Positions 13,221 to 19,875 are shown, counted from the first letter of the stretch. The stretch: 19,875 nt of DNA from Nitrospina sp. (GCA_004357435.1 SMVS01000066.1:1-19875); one strand, 5' to 3'. Notes: a model not told the origin generated them from the letters alone. Numbers and translations are program-made.

Positions 13221-13235
13221 TCATATAGTATATGA
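13221..13235. promoter_or_regulatory. Perfect 15-base palindrome in the divergent spacer
   Basis: Arms TCATATA and TATATGA flank a single G. It lies in the 170-base gap between the M20 gene (minus) and the first small plus-strand gene. Two more inverted repeats follow: GTTGAT/ATCAAC (13272-13277 and 13283-13288) and TTGCCA/TGGCAA (about 13300-13321). The AT-rich palindrome could be an operator overlapping -10 elements on either strand (TATACT minus, TATAGT plus), but no good -35 accompanies either. Confidence 0.3.
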
Positions 13236-13321
13236 CGCAGTCGTGCAAAACACCTTGCCCATTGTCTGAAGGTTGATAGGCAATCAACAGACTCATCAGT
13301 TGCCAATGCCATGGATGGCAA

Positions 13322-13624
13322 ATGTTCCAACCCATCTTAAACCTGTTTCGGTTGATCCGGATTTTAAAAGAACGCGGCAATTGGCCGCTCATTCGCCGTT
13401 CCCGCAAACAACTGTGCGATTTTATTTTGTGCCGCAACCCGCTCAACTCCAAATCTATTTTCAGCGTGCCGTTTTATTGGCATCGTCTGTTTAAGGGATT
13501 GGACATGCTGGTGTGGCGATTGGAAACTTTCGGTTTTCTCTTTTTGCCCGATGCCAGTGAGGACGATAAAAAGCAAATCAACAGCTGTCTCCCAGATCCT
13601 CTGGCGGGGGAAGCAGGGGATTGA
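13322..13624 (+). CDS. Small hypothetical protein (100 residues)
   Basis: I do not recognise a family. The protein is basic and hydrophobic at the start (MFQPILNLFRLIRILKERGN, then WPLIRRSRKQLCDFILCRNP), has several aromatic residues in the middle (FSVPFYWHRLFKGLDMLVWR) and an acidic, polar tail (LPDASEDDKKQ). The first half could be a membrane-associated amphipathic helix; there is no clear transmembrane span or signal peptide. Codon use is like that of the neighbouring real genes, which is the main reason to accept it. The start ATG has no strong ribosome binding site. A repeat element lies between it and the next gene. Confidence 0.6.
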   Translation: MFQPILNLFRLIRILKERGNWPLIRRSRKQLCDFILCRNPLNSKSIFSVPFYWHRLFKGLDMLVWRLETFGFLFLPDASEDDKKQINSCLPDPLAGEAGD

Positions 13625-13644
13625 TCTCTGGGACCGTGCTTGTG

Positions 13645-13700
13645 GATTATTGGGTGCAAGGTACTGCTTGACCCATTAGCGCCGGGCTTTGGCGCCGGTG
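13645..13700 (+). repeat. Dispersed intergenic repeat, copy B
   Basis: This begins GATTATTGGG and ends in a hairpin with arms GCGCC and GGCGC. It aligns with 17555-17607: about 22 of the first 30 positions are identical, followed in both by a GC-rich stem-loop of different sequence. It ends exactly at the ATG of the next small gene. Confidence 0.6.
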
Positions 13701-14024
13701 ATGCATGTGAATACGCCTGCCGATGCGGAAATTCTAAACTTCCTATTGCACCGTGAAAACCCGAGGTGGGGGATTTTATTTTATGCCAACCGGTGGGTGG
13801 CCGAGCCGACCGCCGACCCGGCACAGATTCCCGCGTCTTTCGAACGCGACCCCACTGCCACCTGGGTGACCTGGGTGCAGAGTTTTAAATCGCTGGACGC
13901 AAAATTTGCAGGCCAACTGTATTTGAATCAAGCCAACGGTCGTTATGCTTATTTCACTTCGGCCCAAAACCGGGACCGGATCAAGTATGATTTTTCTGAT
14001 CCTGGGATTGATATTGTAAAATAA
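13701..14024 (+). CDS. Small hypothetical protein (107 residues)
   Basis: The family is not recognised. The sequence starts MHVNTPADAEILNFLLHREN and continues with a Trp/Tyr-rich soluble fold (WGILFYANRW, TATWVTWVQSF, GRYAYFTSAQNRDRIKYDF). No signal peptide or membrane segment is visible, so a small cytoplasmic protein is likely. Codon use is normal for this window. I chose the ATG at 13701 rather than the in-frame TTG at 13689, because the TTG lies inside the repeat element. Neither start has a proper ribosome binding site. The repeat may have replaced the original upstream sequence, and the protein could be N-terminally truncated. The next gene, a glycosyltransferase, starts 39 bases later. 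Confidence 0.65.
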   Translation: MHVNTPADAEILNFLLHRENPRWGILFYANRWVAEPTADPAQIPASFERDPTATWVTWVQSFKSLDAKFAGQLYLNQANGRYAYFTSAQNRDRIKYDFSDPGIDIVK

Positions 14025-14063
14025 TTTTTCAGAAATTCTCTAACCTCAACGGTTGGTACGCCA

Positions 14064-14939
14064 TTGGAAAATATCTACTACAAATCATATCCGGCACCAG
14101 ACCAAGCCCGGTTTTCCATCCTCATTCCCACCTGGAATAATTTAAAATACCTTCAGCTTTGCGTCGACAGCATTCGCAAGCATTCCCGGTTCGCTCATGA
14201 GATCATTATTCATGTGAATGAAGGCGCCGATGGGACCCGCGAATGGGTCGAAGCGCAGGGGTTTTCCTACACCTTCACACCGCGCAACGCCGGCATCTGT
14301 TACGCGATGAATGCCATGGCCACCCACGCCGGGACGGAGCACCTGTTTTACCTCAATGACGACATGGTTGTTTGTCCGGATTGGGATTTTCATCTTTGGC
14401 GGGAAATGGAACGGTTGGATCATATTTATTTTTTGCTGGGTTCAGCGTTGATCGAGCCCAACGACACCGGGCACCCCTGCATGATTTATAGAGATGAATT
14501 CGGAGACAGCCTGGAGACTTTCAATGAGGCCCTGCTTCTCGAAAAATACATGAGTTTTCCCAAAGAAGATTGGCAGGGGGCGGGCGGGTCCGCCGTGGTG
14601 ATTCCTAAAAAGCTGTGGGGGATTGTCGGGGGATACAGCGTGGAAATGTCACCCGGCATGTATTCGGACGTGGATTTCAACATGAAACTGTGGCACGCCG
14701 GAGTCCGTCTCTTCAAAGGCGTTTCCAAAAGCCGCATTTTCCATTTCAAACGCCGCAGTACGGGTAGAGTTTTCCAAAAAAATGACGGCAGGAAACAGTT
14801 CCGGGAAAAATGGAAGATTCCCAGCTCGCAGTTCAACAAACTCTATCTCCGGTTGGGGGAACCTTTCGATGGGCCCCTCCAACCTCCCAGGGAAAACTGG
14901 TGGCTAAAATGGACCCGTTTTCGTTCGCGGTGGATGTGA
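14064..14939 (+). CDS. Family 2 glycosyltransferase
   Basis: The enzyme transfers a sugar from a nucleotide-sugar donor, probably to a surface polysaccharide. The 291-residue protein begins with the GT-A nucleotide-binding fold: RFSILIPTWNNLKYLQLCVD at about 16-35, EIIIHVNEGADGTREW at 46-61, NAGICYAMNAM at 75-85, and the metal-binding Asp pair in YLNDDMVV (Asp99-Asp100). The later part has the usual acceptor-side elements (VGGYSVEMSPGMYSDVDFNM). The C-terminal part is Arg/Lys-rich. There is no in-frame ATG or GTG before the GT motif and the frame is closed at 14022, so the TTG at 14064 is the likely start despite a weak ribosome binding site. A second glycosyltransferase follows 73 bases later. 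Donor and acceptor cannot be told from sequence. Confidence 0.88.
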   Translation: MENIYYKSYPAPDQARFSILIPTWNNLKYLQLCVDSIRKHSRFAHEIIIHVNEGADGTREWVEAQGFSYTFTPRNAGICYAMNAMATHAGTEHLFYLNDDMVVCPDWDFHLWREMERLDHIYFLLGSALIEPNDTGHPCMIYRDEFGDSLETFNEALLLEKYMSFPKEDWQGAGGSAVVIPKKLWGIVGGYSVEMSPGMYSDVDFNMKLWHAGVRLFKGVSKSRIFHFKRRSTGRVFQKNDGRKQFREKWKIPSSQFNKLYLRLGEPFDGPLQPPRENWWLKWTRFRSRWM

Positions 14940-15012
14940 CCCGTTCTACGCGAATTCGGAGAGGGGTTCCCGGCAGAACAATGAATGCGATTAGTTTGAA
15001 AGGAACACTGGC

Positions 15013-15759
15013 ATGATCAGCGTGACCCTCATGGTGAAAAATGGCGAGAAGAATCTGGCGGACTGCCTCGAATCATTGAGGCCGTTTGACGAAGTGCTTC
15101 TGGTGGATACCGGGTCAACGGACCGCACGCTGGAAATTGCCCGCACGTTTGAAAATGTGAAAATAGTTGAGCACGATTTCATTGGTTTCGGTCCCACAAA
15201 AAACCTGGCGGCGGGTTTGGCCCGCAACGATTGGATTTTGAACATCGACAGTGATGAAGTGTTGACCGCGGAGTTGGCTCGGGCCTTGCTTGCTCTGGAG
15301 CCGAGCCCGAATGCGGTCGGTCGGTTTCCACGTCAGTCTTATTACAATGGGAAATGGATTCGAGGATGCGGGTGGTATCCGGACAAAATCATTCGCCTCT
15401 ACAATAAAACCCACACCGCTTTCAATGACAACCTGGTTCATGAAAGCATACGGGTGAAGCCTGGCATGGCAGTGACCGACCTGGAGTGGCCGGTCAAACA
15501 TTATCCGTATGACAGCGCGGCGTCCCTGGTCGATAAATTTCAGTTTTATTCCACATTATATGCGGACCAGAACAAGGGTAAAATTCGGTCCTCCCCTTTG
15601 AAGGCAGTGACGCGGGGAGGCGCCGCCTTTTTCAAGGGATATTTTCTGAGACGAGGGTTTGCGGAGGGTTACGAAGGGTTTTTGATCGCCCTGTGCCAGG
15701 GGTTGTCGACCTATTTTAAATACATCAAACTCCATGAAGCCAATAAAAATGCCCACTGA
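15013..15759 (+). CDS. Family 2 glycosyltransferase, WaaE/KdtX-like
   Basis: This 248-residue GT2 enzyme resembles lipopolysaccharide-core glucosyltransferases of the WaaE/KdtX group. The order of motifs is typical: ISVTLMVKNGEKNLADCLES at the start, DEVLLVDTGSTDRTLEIA (26-43), GFGPTKNLAAGLARNDWIL (58-76), and the metal-binding core NIDSDE (77-82). It goes on with RQSYYNGKWIRGCGWYPDKI and NDNLVHESI, both characteristic of this subgroup. A basic C-terminal region with a GYFLRRGFAEGYEGFLIA hydrophobic patch probably contacts the inner membrane face. The ATG at 15013 has AAAGGAAC upstream. It is likely co-transcribed with the preceding glycosyltransferase. A core-LPS role is inference from family resemblance. 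Confidence 0.88.
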   Translation: MISVTLMVKNGEKNLADCLESLRPFDEVLLVDTGSTDRTLEIARTFENVKIVEHDFIGFGPTKNLAAGLARNDWILNIDSDEVLTAELARALLALEPSPNAVGRFPRQSYYNGKWIRGCGWYPDKIIRLYNKTHTAFNDNLVHESIRVKPGMAVTDLEWPVKHYPYDSAASLVDKFQFYSTLYADQNKGKIRSSPLKAVTRGGAAFFKGYFLRRGFAEGYEGFLIALCQGLSTYFKYIKLHEANKNAH

Positions 15760-15780
15760 CCCTTTTGCTCATGGCATTAA

Positions 15781-15798
15781 AACTCCCGCTCAGGAGTT
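15781..15798 (-). terminator. Weak hairpin terminator at the CDGSH gene end
   Basis: On the minus strand, AACTCC and GGAGTT pair across a 6-base loop that contains the gene's stop codon, followed by TTTTAA. The stem is short and the T-run has only four bases, so it is a weak candidate. Confidence 0.35.
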
Positions 15799-16017
15799 GT
15801 GCGAGCCATCGCAAAAAGGCGAGGTTTTGGTGTTGCCGCAATCACAAATGCCAACGCGCCGGTCTTTTTGGATGATCACTTCTTTAGGTTCTTTACCGGT
15901 GTTTTGAGTTTCGTGTGAACCGTCGCAGTAAGGTTTATTTGCAGACTCCCCACAAGTGCAATAATATTTGATGCCCTCGGTTTCTTCGACATAATGGGGC
16001 TGGTTTTCGTAGGCCAT
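15790..16017 (-). CDS. Double CDGSH iron-sulfur protein
   Basis: This 75-residue protein contains two complete CDGSH motifs, each of the form C-x-C-x2-(S/T)-x3-P-x-C-D-G-S-H: YYCTCGESANKPYCDGSH at about 18-35 and ICDCGNTKTSPFCDGSH at about 57-73. Each motif should bind a [2Fe-2S] cluster by three Cys and one His. No membrane anchor is present, unlike mitoNEET, so it is a soluble two-cluster protein of the bacterial type; such proteins are linked to redox or iron handling, with no defined reaction. The start ATG (16015-16017) has AAGGAAC upstream. The gene diverges from the SDR-SRPBCC gene across 134 bases. Confidence 0.92.
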   Translation of the reverse strand: MAYENQPHYVEETEGIKYYCTCGESANKPYCDGSHETQNTGKEPKEVIIQKDRRVGICDCGNTKTSPFCDGSHNS

Positions 16018-16053
16018 GAGAGTTCCTTCAAAATGAAAAGGGGTTTCGGAATT

Positions 16054-16067
16054 GCCGGCGAACCGGC
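16054..16067. other. Small GC hairpin in the CDGSH leader
   Basis: Arms GCCGG (16054-16058) and CCGGC (16063-16067) flank CGAA, 37-50 bases upstream of the CDGSH start. It would lie in the 5' untranslated region if the putative promoter at 16093-16121 is used. Confidence 0.25.
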
Positions 16068-16092
16068 GTTCTTCTGATTATTTGAATCCGCG

Positions 16093-16121
16093 ATTATGGT
16101 GGGTTTTGCAGGTGAAAGCAA
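16093..16121 (-). promoter_or_regulatory. Putative sigma-70 promoter for the CDGSH gene
   Basis: On the minus strand, TTGCTT (16116-16121) and CATAAT (16093-16098) are separated by 17 bases. The -10 is good and the -35 is weak. No equally good promoter was seen for the divergent gene. Confidence 0.3.
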
Positions 16122-16151
16122 GGCCCTTTAAATTATCTGAATAGGACAATT

Positions 16152-17534
16152 ATGAAAGTTTTGGTCACCGGGGCTACCGGGTTCATCGGCAAACAATTAT
16201 TGTTGCATCTGCGGGACCGGGGCCATGAGATTGTGGTGCTGACCCGCCAACCGGAAAAGGCTTGCGTGCGCTTGCCGGTTTTATGCCGCGTATTTTGCTG
16301 GGACAAATCTTTTCTGGAACCCCCTAAGGAGGCGTTCGATGGGGTCGACGCGGTGGTTCACCTGGCCGGAGAAAACATCATCGGCCGCTGGACCCCGGCG
16401 CGCAAGGAAGAACTCAGCCGATCCCGCCTGCTCTCCACCCGGCAAATCGTCAAAGTCCTGCACGGGCTGGAAAAGAAACCCAAGGTGTTTGTGTGCGCGT
16501 CAGGAGTGGGTTATTACGGAGACCAACCGGTGGCCGAGTTGGATGAAACCGCCCCGCCCGGCAAGGACTTCCTGGCGGACTTGTGCCGTCGCTGGGAGGC
16601 CGAGGCCATGCAGGCTGAGGCGGTGGGGATTCGCACGGTGTCACTCCGCATCGGTGTCGTCCTCGGCTCCGACGGCGGCGCGCTCCAAAAAATGTTGCCG
16701 GCGTTTCGGCTTGGGTTGGGCGGGGCTCTGGGGCATGGCAGGCAATGGCTGAGTTGGATCCACGAGCGGGACATGGCGGGGCTCATTCTGCACGCCATCG
16801 AAAATTCGGAGGTGATGGGGCCCGTCAATGCGGTCAGCCCCAACCCAGTCTCCAATGCGGACTTCGCGAAGGCGCTGGCCCAGGCGGTCCACCGGCCGGC
16901 GTTTTTGAACGTGCCGGCGCCCGTCGTGAAACTGCTGTTGGGGGACGTCGCCGGAGTGGTGCTTGCCGGCCAGAAAGCTTTCCCCAAAAAAGCGCTGGCG
17001 TGCGGATACACGTTTCACCACCCGAAATTATCGTCAGCGCTCGCCACACTGTGCGACCGGGTGACCCATGAACTTTTAATTGAACAGTGGGTGCCGCAAC
17101 CGCTGGATAAAGTTTTCGCGTTTTTCAGCGACACCAAAAATTTGGAACTTTTGACTCCGCCGCATCTGCGTTTTAAAATTACCGGGCAATCGACAACTTC
17201 CTTGCAGGAAGGCACCCGCATCAATTACCAGCTCAAGTTGCACGGTGTGCCGTTCCGCTGGCAGTCCATTATCATGGACTGGAAGCCGGGCGAACGGTTT
17301 TCAGACATTCAGGTGCTCGGGCCTTACCGGCTGTGGCACCACACCCACGATTTTATTGAGCAGGACGGCGGCACCCTGATCCGGGACCGCGCTGTTTACC
17401 GCATTCCCCTGGGGGTTGCCGGTGACTTGCTCCTGCGTTCTTTTATTCGGAAAGATTTGGAAGCCATCTTCATCTATCGCTGGCACAAGGTGCGGACCGA
17501 GCTGGGCGAGGTGCCCCCGCAGCCAGAGGGCTAA
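16152..17534 (+). CDS. Fusion of an SDR39U1-type epimerase-like enzyme with an SRPBCC domain
   Basis: The protein has 460 residues and two parts. Residues 1-300 are an extended short-chain dehydrogenase of the TIGR01777/YfcH (SDR39U1) family: nucleotide-binding GATGFIG (7-13), AVVHLAGENIIGRW (67-80), the active-site region ASGVGYYGD (116-124), LRIGVVLG (165-172), WIHERDMAG (202-210), and the C-terminal family module (NVPAPVVKLLLGD and ACGYTFHHPKL). Residues about 304-455 are an SRPBCC (START-like) ligand-binding domain (EQWVPQPLDKVFAFFSDTKN, then MDWKPGERFSDIQ). YfcH-like proteins are usually about 300 residues, so the second domain is an addition, also known from other bacteria. The substrate is unknown. 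The ATG at 16152 has TAGGACA upstream. Confidence 0.9.
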   Translation: MKVLVTGATGFIGKQLLLHLRDRGHEIVVLTRQPEKACVRLPVLCRVFCWDKSFLEPPKEAFDGVDAVVHLAGENIIGRWTPARKEELSRSRLLSTRQIVKVLHGLEKKPKVFVCASGVGYYGDQPVAELDETAPPGKDFLADLCRRWEAEAMQAEAVGIRTVSLRIGVVLGSDGGALQKMLPAFRLGLGGALGHGRQWLSWIHERDMAGLILHAIENSEVMGPVNAVSPNPVSNADFAKALAQAVHRPAFLNVPAPVVKLLLGDVAGVVLAGQKAFPKKALACGYTFHHPKLSSALATLCDRVTHELLIEQWVPQPLDKVFAFFSDTKNLELLTPPHLRFKITGQSTTSLQEGTRINYQLKLHGVPFRWQSIIMDWKPGERFSDIQVLGPYRLWHHTHDFIEQDGGTLIRDRAVYRIPLGVAGDLLLRSFIRKDLEAIFIYRWHKVRTELGEVPPQPEG

Positions 17535-17554
17535 CGTTTTTTATTATTGTCGAA

Positions 17555-17659
17555 GATTATTGAGCGCCAGGCAGAGTTGGACCCTATTGGCTCCGGCACT
17601 TCGCCGGCCAGCGTGCCACTGGACCCGACAGGTTGAACTTTGGAACTGTGCTCAATAAT
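17555..17659 (+). repeat. Dispersed intergenic repeat, copy A, with terminal inverted arms
   Basis: Perfect 10-bp inverted arms ATTATTGAGC (17556-17565) and GCTCAATAAT (17650-17659) enclose a region that aligns with 13645-13700. Inside is a hairpin with arms CCGGC and GCCGG and a further TGG/CCA pairing. It encodes no protein. The terminal arms make it look like a small non-autonomous element or a structured RNA. Confidence 0.6.
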
Positions 17660-17675
17660 TGTTGGTCGCGAGTCG

Positions 17676-17708
17676 GAGTTTGACCTATTGCCTCCAGGTG
17701 TAACCTGG
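17676..17708 (+). repeat. Partial repeat, copy C, with hairpin
   Basis: The block 17676-17695 (starting GAGTTTGACC, ending CCTCC) repeats 17574-17594 with a few changes. Both are followed by a stem-loop of different sequence: here arms CCAGGT (17694-17699) and ACCTGG (17703-17708) around GTA. Immediately after comes CCCCTTCTCCGAAG (17709-17722), also present at 2501-2514. Confidence 0.5.
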
Positions 17709-17789
17709 CCCCTTCTCCGAAGAGGGCTGGGAGGTTTGCTTATTTTATGAGGGTCTTTTAAACAGGACCCATTTTTGGAGGAAAAAAAA

Positions 17790-18899
17790 TTGAGGCGGTT
17801 TTTGTTTTTTATGTTGGTGTTGTGGTGGGGCCCGGCTCTTGCGGCCGAGCCTGAACCCCCCTACCGTCAGGCGCTTCCCGGTTATACCTACCAGTTTCCC
17901 CGGGACTTTTTTGCGCACGAGGAATTTCAAATCGAATGGTGGTATTACACCGGCCACCTTGCGGATGCCGACGGGCGTTCGTTCGGTTACCAGTTGACTT
18001 TTTTCCGCGTGGGGCTGGCCAACGATTCCGAAAAAATAAATTCATCCAAATGGCGGGTCGGGCAGATTTATTTTGCGCATTTGACGATTTCAGATTTGGC
18101 CGATCAAAAATTCTACTTTTTTGAACGAATCAATCGCAAGGGATTGGGATTGGCCGGGGCCGATACCGACCGCCTCCACGTTTGGAACGAGGATTGGACC
18201 CTGACCGCAAACGATCGGGTGCATCATCTCAAGGCCCAGCAAGCGGGTGTCGGGCTGGATCTGCAATTACAGCCTCGCAAAAAACTGGTGATTCATGGGC
18301 AGAACGGGGTCAGCCAAAAAGGCGGGCAACCGGGCAACGCGTCGCATTACATTTCTCACACGCGCATGCAAACCCAGGGGACCCTCTATTTAAAAGGAAA
18401 AAAATATAAAGTGACCGGAACCAGCTGGATGGATCACGAATTCTCCAGCAATCAACTGAACTCAGAGCAAGTGGGTTGGGACTGGTTCTCGGTTCAGCTC
18501 GACAACGGCGCGGAGATCATGCTGTACTTGATTCGGTTGAAGGATGGCTCGGTCGAGCCGTATTCCAGCGGGTCCCTGGTGCGAGCCGATGGCTCGCAGG
18601 AACACCTGGCTCTCCGTGAATTTTCCATTGAACCCACCGGCGAATGGACCAGCCCGCACACGGACACCGTTTATCCCGCGGGATGGATAATGAGTCTGCC
18701 CGGATCGAAGACTCGATTGATCATTTCTCCGGATATGCCCGATCAGGAATTGCACCACCTGCGCTCGATTGGAACGTCCTATTGGGAAGGGAGCGTCAGC
18801 GTCCAGGGCACGCAGGAGGGTCAGCCCGTTACCGGCAAGGGCTATGTGGAACTGGTGGGTTACACCAAACCACTCACTCAGAGTTTACCGGGCAACTAG
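17790..18899 (+). CDS. Secreted CrtC/AttH-like lipocalin-fold protein (predicted secreted hydrolase, COG5621 type)
   Basis: The frame is open from 17775, but a near-perfect ribosome binding site GGAGGA (17777-17782) lies inside it and points to the TTG at 17790, giving 369 residues. The chosen start yields a clean signal peptide (MRRFLFFMLVLWWGPALA, cleavage near Ala18-19), with no lipobox Cys, so the product is probably periplasmic or secreted. The body matches the CrtC/AttH family: FPRDFFAHEEFQIEWWYYTG at about 37-55, SWMDHEFSSNQ, then GWDWFSVQLDNGAEIMLYLI. These proteins have two lipocalin-like barrels; CrtC homologues hydrate carotenoids, while the COG5621 group has no proven reaction. 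Relatives often sit next to an ABC exporter, which is absent here. Its stop overlaps that of the convergent gene in a CTAG. Confidence 0.85.
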   Translation: MRRFLFFMLVLWWGPALAAEPEPPYRQALPGYTYQFPRDFFAHEEFQIEWWYYTGHLADADGRSFGYQLTFFRVGLANDSEKINSSKWRVGQIYFAHLTISDLADQKFYFFERINRKGLGLAGADTDRLHVWNEDWTLTANDRVHHLKAQQAGVGLDLQLQPRKKLVIHGQNGVSQKGGQPGNASHYISHTRMQTQGTLYLKGKKYKVTGTSWMDHEFSSNQLNSEQVGWDWFSVQLDNGAEIMLYLIRLKDGSVEPYSSGSLVRADGSQEHLALREFSIEPTGEWTSPHTDTVYPAGWIMSLPGSKTRLIISPDMPDQELHHLRSIGTSYWEGSVSVQGTQEGQPVTGKGYVELVGYTKPLTQSLPGN

Positions 18900-19651
18900 G
18901 AAAAAATCAGGCTGAGGCAGGTGACCCCGCCGTCGGCTTTTTCAAATTCGCTCATCGCCAGGGGAACGACCTCAAACCCGTGTTGGGCGATGCGATCTGC
19001 CAGATCAGGAAATCCCTCAGGCATCAACACGTGGTTCCCCACCGCGAGACAATTAGCCGCATACCGTTCCTCCTCAAGGACCTCGATCCGCTCGAAGGTT
19101 GCAAACGCGGCAGGCTCCACGGAAGTGGGGTCGATCACCAAAACATTTTTCCCCAGATAGCTGGCAAAGGTTTTGAGGTGTGGGCCGCGATGCACCGGCA
19201 CGGTCACAATCTTTTTGCGGGTGAATTGGGATAAGGCCTCCGCCGCCTGCCGGTTGGTGCGTTGCGACTGGCCGACAAACACCGTGGATTCGGTTTGCAA
19301 AATGTCGCCGCCGTCAATCAGGACGGGCGCCTTCAGCGTTTCAACTGGCAGAAATTTTTCCAAAGGTTTCCGGATGTGCAGGGTTTCGCCATGACGGCTG
19401 GCTTCTTTCATGAAAGTCAATAAAGCCCGGTCCGCCATAATCACCGCGTTGTCTTCGATAAAAGTGCTGTCGGGAAATTCGTCCAGGGGTGCGAGGCAGG
19501 TGACGGTGATCCCCGTCTTTTCGAGGGCTTCCACATAACCGCGATGCTGGTCCACGGCCCGGTCGAAATCAATACTCTTTTTTTCAGAATGATGGGACAG
19601 GGCGTGTACGAACGAAGGAGCCGGTGGCCGAACCAAAGCGAGGACAGTCAT
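18896..19651 (-). CDS. Dimethylarginine dimethylaminohydrolase-like amidinohydrolase
   Basis: Members of this family hydrolyse methylated arginine (or a related guanidine compound) to citrulline (or its analogue) plus an amine. The 251-residue length is typical. Visible motifs are EFPDSTFIEDNAVI (58-71), Arg86 (ASRHGE), DGGDIL (113-118), the catalytic His158 in VHRGPHLKTFAS, and the catalytic Cys245 in ADGGVTCLSLIF near the end. All core residues are present. It has no signal peptide, so it acts in the cytoplasm. The ATG at 19649-19651 has a weak ribosome binding site and lies 22 bases after the stop of the upstream partial gene, so an operon is likely. A citrullinase or arginine-deiminase-like substrate is possible; sequence alone does not settle it. 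Confidence 0.88.
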   Translation of the reverse strand: MTVLALVRPPAPSFVHALSHHSEKKSIDFDRAVDQHRGYVEALEKTGITVTCLAPLDEFPDSTFIEDNAVIMADRALLTFMKEASRHGETLHIRKPLEKFLPVETLKAPVLIDGGDILQTESTVFVGQSQRTNRQAAEALSQFTRKKIVTVPVHRGPHLKTFASYLGKNVLVIDPTSVEPAAFATFERIEVLEEERYAANCLAVGNHVLMPEGFPDLADRIAQHGFEVVPLAMSEFEKADGGVTCLSLIFS

Positions 19652-19673
19652 TTTTCAAGAGCGTGTGGTGATT

Positions 19674-19875
19674 TCACCTTGTTATGCTTCTTTTGGCCAA
19701 ACCGGAGACCATAAATTTCCCCTCCTTGCTTTTAACCCCGGACAGGGAGGCATCACCTCCGACGAGGCTGGGATAAAGTTTACCCTCTCTTTTCTCAAAT
19801 AGGATGACCACTTCATGTGGACTGTCTTCGAACTTCAACCTCAGGCCAAACTTTTTCCCGTCTTTGGAAAACCGC
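19674..19875 (-). CDS. 3' end of an unidentified gene
   Basis: A minus-strand frame enters from the right edge and runs 66 codons to a TGA at 19674-19676. It ends with LYPSLVGGDASLSGVKSKEG followed by KFMVSGLAKRSITR. It is Lys/Gly-rich and alternates hydrophobic and polar residues, suggesting beta strands (FGLRLKFEDSPHEVVILFEK). No family is recognised from this fragment. The other two minus-strand frames are closed within about 65 bases of the edge. It lies 22 bases before the amidinohydrolase gene, in the same direction. Confidence 0.6.
   Translation of the reverse strand, partial: RFSKDGKKFGLRLKFEDSPHEVVILFEKREGKLYPSLVGGDASLSGVKSKEGKFMVSGLAKRSITR

Noticed and set aside
16514..17011. 165-codon minus-strand open frame opposite the SDR-SRPBCC gene
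   Set aside because: It is opposite a clear gene, with Pro/Ser/Arg-rich low-quality sequence and no domain.

Overview
The window comes from a flagellated Gram-negative bacterium. It has FliF/FliG/FlgC, a FlrB/FlrC-type sigma-54 two-component pair, a secreted AMIN-TPR protein, a WaaE-like glycosyltransferase and cyclic-di-GMP proteins. The gene mix resembles Nitrospinota or the former Deltaproteobacteria, but no rRNA or marker gene here fixes the taxonomy, so that placement is a low-confidence guess. I saw no tRNA, rRNA, CRISPR array, transposase or prophage gene.

Layout. (1) 1-7753, all minus strand, is a flagellar block. Read in transcription order it is an exported AMIN-TPR protein, a soluble PAS histidine kinase (FlrB/FleS type), a sigma-54 response regulator (FlrC/FleR type), a 385-base control region, flgC, fliF and the first codons of fliG. 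The control region holds a well-formed -24/-12 promoter for flgC-fliF-fliG. About 130-160 bases upstream of it lie three GCGGAAA half-sites, placed where an enhancer for the neighbouring activator would be expected. (2) 7754-8036 is a divergent control region with overlapping inverted repeats, including a GTCA-N6-TGAC box that also occurs in the flgC control region. (3) 8037-11192 is a cyclic-di-GMP and signalling block: a GAF-GGDEF diguanylate cyclase overlapping an HDOD protein (plus strand), convergent with an HD-GYP phosphodiesterase that is preceded by a possible 35-codon gene (minus strand). (4) 11277-13151 is a large M20 metallopeptidase (minus). (5) 13322-15759 has two small unknown genes and two family-2 glycosyltransferases (plus), probably for surface polysaccharide. 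(6) 15790-17534 is a double-CDGSH iron-sulfur protein diverging from an SDR-SRPBCC fusion. (7) 17535-17789 is a repeat-rich spacer. (8) 17790-19875 is a secreted CrtC/AttH-like protein, convergent with a dimethylarginine dimethylaminohydrolase-like gene whose stop codon interlocks with it, then the 3' end of one more minus-strand gene.

How it fits together. The kinase and regulator probably switch on the sigma-54 promoter of flgC-fliF-fliG, that is, rod and MS-ring assembly. The AMIN-TPR protein is encoded in the same transcription unit as the kinase-regulator pair and is exported, so it is a candidate periplasmic part of the motor or of its assembly checkpoint. The adjacent cyclase and HD-GYP genes could make and degrade cyclic-di-GMP, which commonly controls the choice between swimming and attachment. 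The remaining genes look like ordinary housekeeping or envelope genes separated by small dispersed repeats.
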